This document shows positions 25,370-28,301 of a DNA stretch of 28,301 nt, one piece after another (the stretch's first letter is position 1; each line of letters opens with the position of its first letter). The DNA comes from JBPBPI01 sp050954885. Lineage in GTDB: Bacteria; Pseudomonadota; Alphaproteobacteria; Caedimonadales; Caedimonadaceae. A model generated the notes under the pieces. That model was not told where the DNA came from and did not search any database. It was given only the letters and a program-made list of their open reading frames with translations. Location of the stretch: positions 1-28,301 of the forward strand of contig JBPBPI010000135.1 of assembly GCA_050954885.1 (NCBI GenBank), given 5' to 3'. The translations under genes were made by a program, and so were the position numbers.

Positions 25370-27093
25370 ATGTCTAAAATTTTTATTGTACCGTCAATTG
25401 TTCGTCATTTATTATTAAGCATCATCTTTATATTATCAATTGCTCACGCAAGTGAAAAAATATCAGATGATATTAATCCGGATAAAGCCAAGCCTGCTGT
25501 GCAAAAAATTAAAATTATTATCCAGACAATGCAGGCACGAGAATTAGATTATTTTCACACTACAAAAGCATTTATAGAAAATTTTTCTAATCCAAAATTA
25601 TTATTAAATGATAGATTTAACATTATTGATCCTTTTTGGTCAAACTGTCGTGTTAATAATACATCTTTAAAAAAACGATAAGGGAAAACCTTAAAGATGA
25701 GTTAAAAAACAAGAAAGTTATTGTTGATCTGGCTCAAAAAGAATTTGAAAAACTTTTTATACGATCACAAAATTCTATCAAAGGATTTCAAACACTTATT
25801 GACATTTGCGATATGTGTTTTGAAATTCCTTCCCAAAAGAGATTCAATTTTCTTTTAAATTCTCTTCTTGGATCACATCTTCTTGGATTAAAATCTACTA
25901 TTGATCATTATATGCCCCTATCCAGCATAACCATCCAATCGCGCGTAAGTTTTGATACTGAAGAATTAGATCAATATTATACGCAAGATTCAAAATTAGA
26001 AGCAATAATGGAGCGTTCCTATATTATTGATTATATTAAACCTATTAGTATTTTAATAAAATTAGGAGTACAGCCGGATACGAATGATTGGGGCTTTGCC
26101 GAAAATTTGAAAAAGTACATCAATGGTACATTAAATCTTGATAATCCATCTTTATTCCTTTTAGACGGATTTTTATATGGCAAAGGCTTAGAAAAACAAG
26201 AACAAAATTCTAATTTTCTTCAAATAATAACAAAATTGAATGAAACCACAAATACACAAGGGTTTTTTAATGGTGGCGTTTTAAACGCTATGTCTTTAAC
26301 AACTCAAGAGAAAGAAAATGCGATTAAAGAATTTGATAAATTATATCAAGCTCATCATGAAAGAGTTGCTACATATATCAAAAATCTAACACTTCAAAAT
26401 AAAAGCAACATTAAAAAATCACGAGAATTTCTCAATTCTATTTTTATAAAAAACGTGCCCTCAAAAGAATTTGAAATTGAATTTCAAGAAGAAATAGAAG
26501 AACCTAATTCTTATAAAATAAAAACAAAACGTAATCATTATAAAAAGCACAATAAAAATAGAAAACATACATTTCAACAAGCAATACCAAAAACTAACGA
26601 ACCCCAAGCATTGATTGTTGATACCTCATCTTTAGAAAATATTGTACCTGAGATCATAACCATAGAGCCTACAGAAAAAAATGTGTTAACTGGCAAAGAA
26701 GAAATGATTGAAACGACCATATTCGTAGATCCCATCCCCAGTGTTCAAACACAACTTTTTACTAATAAAGAAGAGAAGAAAACGTCTACAAATATAGTAA
26801 ATCATAAAAAATCAAGTATTTTAAGTAATCTTTTGGATACCACCACCAGTCCTTTTACAATTCTATATTCAAAAGCTTTGAATGCTATGAGTGATATTGA
26901 TATTGTTGAAGTTCAATCTAAAAGAAAAGGTGATTATCGTAAATTTATACGCTATGACACAAATGGTAAAATAATCGGTAAAATCTTTGCCTATAAACCA
27001 GCAACGCCTACTTTGGGGCATGAATTGATGAAAATCTATCGTACTTTTATCCAACAACAGCTTAAGGACCGTGTGGATATTCAATTAAATTAA
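25370..27093 (+). pseudogene. Large secreted protein of unknown function, frameshifted at an A7 run
   Basis: Starts at ATG 25370 with AAGG 7 bases upstream and a clear signal peptide (about residues 1-27, cleavage after AHA). The first frame stops at 25679-25681. The A-run 25669-25675 lies just before, and a shift of -1 there continues into KKTIRENLKDELKNKK and runs open to 27093, giving about 574 residues. Read alone, the second part starts at ATG 25813 (426 residues) and lacks export. The N-terminal two thirds is helical and charged; around residues 235-255 of the second part it is very basic. The end (RKGDYRKFIRY ... TPTLGHELMKIYRTFIQQQ) loosely recalls the HicA-like tail at 2233-2500. The run reads A-AAA-AAA-C in frame, a slippery site, so this may be decay, recoding or a switch. 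No family recognised. Confidence 0.65.
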
Positions 27094-27119
27094 AAAGATT
27101 AGACCAATACAATATGATT

Positions 27120-27169
27120 TATTTGTCAGAGCTGTAAATATCTTTTGATCTTTTTAGTTCAGACAAATA
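27120..27169 (+). terminator. Long hairpin after the secreted-protein gene
   Basis: TATTTGTC-A-GAGCT (27120-27133) pairs with AGTTC-A-GACAAATA (27156-27169): 8 pairs, one mismatch, 5 pairs including one G-T, around a 22-base loop. It begins 27 bases past the stop at 27093. There is no T-run after it, so the efficiency is uncertain. Confidence 0.45.
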
Positions 27170-27182
27170 GATATAAGCTTTC

Positions 27183-27212
27183 TTAACAAGAACCAACTTT
27201 CAGAAATAAAAT
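27183..27212 (+). promoter_or_regulatory. Possible promoter of the methyltransferase gene
   Basis: TTAACA (27183-27188), an 18-base spacer and TAAAAT (27207-27212) lie upstream of both candidate starts. A weak match. Confidence 0.3.
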
Positions 27213-27280
27213 TTTTTTTACCAAAATCTAAATTATAAAACCTTGGCTTAAAAAATGAATATTTCTTTTTTTTTAAAAAA

Positions 27281-28198
27281 TTGTATAAATATTTAATTTT
27301 ACTCTTTTTGATGCAATTTTTTATGATTGAAAATAATTTTATTTCTGCAACTGATCTTGATTCAGAAAATCAGAATCAATTCTCTTTAACGTCATCCTCT
27401 TCTGATTGTTATATTCTTCAAGAGGATGACCTTGCTATCCAACGACTTATTTCATTAAACAAAGACAGTAATCCTTATAGTCAAAATTTTTTATCAAAAA
27501 TAAAATTACCGCAAGATTGTATGATTCTGACAGTTGGCTGTGGCATCGGTATTCTTGAGACATGGATGGCAAAAAAGTTATGTCCTTCTGGACATATTAC
27601 AGCCATTGATTCTAGTGAAAATTTTGTGAATTTTGCTCGTGGAAGAGCCTCCTCATTGGGAATTGAAAATATTACTTTTATCTGTAAAGACATATATGAG
27701 ATAGATTGGTCAGATCAATTTGACTTTGTCCATTGTCGGTTTTTTCTTGAACATCTTGAAAGTCCCAAAGAAGCTATAAGCAAAATATTAAGATCTCTCA
27801 AAGATCAAGCGACTTTTTTAATCGAAGACGATGAGCTTTCTGCCAATTACACAGATCCCCCTCATCCTGGCTATCAAGATACTCTTGCGCTTGCAAAACG
27901 AGTTGCAAATATCCTAGGCGTTGATTATGACATTGGCAGAAGTCTTCAAATGTTGATAAAGGAGCAAGATGCTGTTATTTTGAAATCTCACGCACACGAT
28001 TGTGAGATGATAACGCCAGAACAGCGACTTACCTTTGAACAAACCCTTAAAGAATCCTCACTAAACTTGATTACCAAAGGCATTATTTCTCAAAAAGAAA
28101 TAGATAAATTGTTACAAGGTTTAAAAGAGATGAGAGAGGGAGATTACAAAATTTTTGAAAAATTTCATCAAGTTTATGCCCAGAAAATAATGAGATAA
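27281..28198 (+). CDS. Class I SAM-dependent methyltransferase with a signal peptide
   Basis: 305 residues from a TTG at 27281. The methyltransferase core is clear: motif I ILTVGCGIGILE (about 82-93), the acidic end of strand 2 in ITAIDSSENFVNFA, and motif IV region FDFVHCRFFLEHLE. A hydrophobic N-terminus (LILLFLMQFF ... ISA) reads as a signal peptide with cleavage near residue 23. There is no ribosome binding site at the TTG. An ATG at 27255 begins a better signal peptide with lysines (MNISFFFKKLYKYLILL), but it is one base out of frame because of a T9 run (27266-27274). A -1 shift at T-TTT-TTA would join it. The substrate is unknown. An exported methyltransferase is unusual and might act on the host or the envelope. 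Confidence 0.75.
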   Translation: MYKYLILLFLMQFFMIENNFISATDLDSENQNQFSLTSSSSDCYILQEDDLAIQRLISLNKDSNPYSQNFLSKIKLPQDCMILTVGCGIGILETWMAKKLCPSGHITAIDSSENFVNFARGRASSLGIENITFICKDIYEIDWSDQFDFVHCRFFLEHLESPKEAISKILRSLKDQATFLIEDDELSANYTDPPHPGYQDTLALAKRVANILGVDYDIGRSLQMLIKEQDAVILKSHAHDCEMITPEQRLTFEQTLKESSLNLITKGIISQKEIDKLLQGLKEMREGDYKIFEKFHQVYAQKIMR

Positions 28199-28249
28199 AT
28201 TTTATTTATAGCTGATTGCATATATAATTACTCAATGTTATAAATAGGG

Positions 28250-28301
28250 ATGAGTTACGGATATAGTACAGATTTACGGTCTCGTGTTGTTGAGTATTTG
28301 T
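28250..28301 (+). CDS. N-terminus of an IS630-family transposase (partial)
   Basis: Begins MSYGYSTDLRSRVVEYL and runs off the window. The opening 'YS.DLR.RVV.Y' is typical of IS630/Tc1-mariner transposases, where it starts the DNA-binding helix-turn-helix domain. The left end of the element should lie in 28199-28249, but I cannot define its terminal repeat without the other end. Confidence 0.7.
   Translation, partial: MSYGYSTDLRSRVVEYL

Noticed and set aside
1..28301. CRISPR arrays, tRNA or rRNA genes
   Set aside because: I saw no regularly spaced repeats, no cloverleaf with a T-arm motif and no rRNA-like sequence in any intergenic gap.

Overview
The window looks like part of the chromosome of an AT-rich, probably host-associated alphaproteobacterium, perhaps of the Holosporales/Paracaedibacter type. 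That assignment is inference, not a match. It rests on the alphaproteobacterial forms of the genes (PstA with a long N-terminal extension, a CarD-family regulator, YgfZ, the murJ-trpS order), the low GC content, insertion-sequence pieces at both ends, and several broken genes for putative secreted proteins.

Layout. 1-82: C-terminal end of a transposase. 380-809: a small acidic secreted protein with a frameshift. 883-1959 (-): a cupin fused to a heme-oxygenase-like diiron oxidase domain. 2233-4959 (-): one secreted TPR protein with a HicA-like tail, cut in two by a complete IS1-family element (3816-4602) with inverted repeats and an 8-bp target duplication. 5288-8221 (-): mechanosensitive channel and rsmE. 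8326-9045 (-): Bax-inhibitor-1-family membrane protein. 9165-10520 (-): ygfZ and carD. 10689-17475 (-): the phosphate operon pstS-pstC-pstA-pstB-phoU, followed by an aminopeptidase P. 17588-20299 (+): mutS, divergent from pstS. 20314-20801 (-): a type II toxin-antitoxin pair with an intact antitoxin and a broken toxin. 21028-25238 (+): two tandem murJ lipid II flippase genes and trpS. 25370-27093 (+): a secreted protein with a frameshift in an A7 run. 27281-28198 (+): a methyltransferase with a signal peptide. 28250-28301: N-terminus of an IS630-like transposase.

How it fits together. The central 20 kb is a conserved housekeeping block with intact reading frames: phosphate uptake, mismatch repair, peptidoglycan precursor export, tRNA charging, rRNA methylation, Fe-S repair. 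The two flanks are accessory DNA with IS elements and putative secreted proteins. Nearly every accessory gene carries a one-base lesion or an insertion, often in a homopolymer, while the housekeeping genes carry none. This suggests decay, switching or recoding confined to the exported and mobile gene set.
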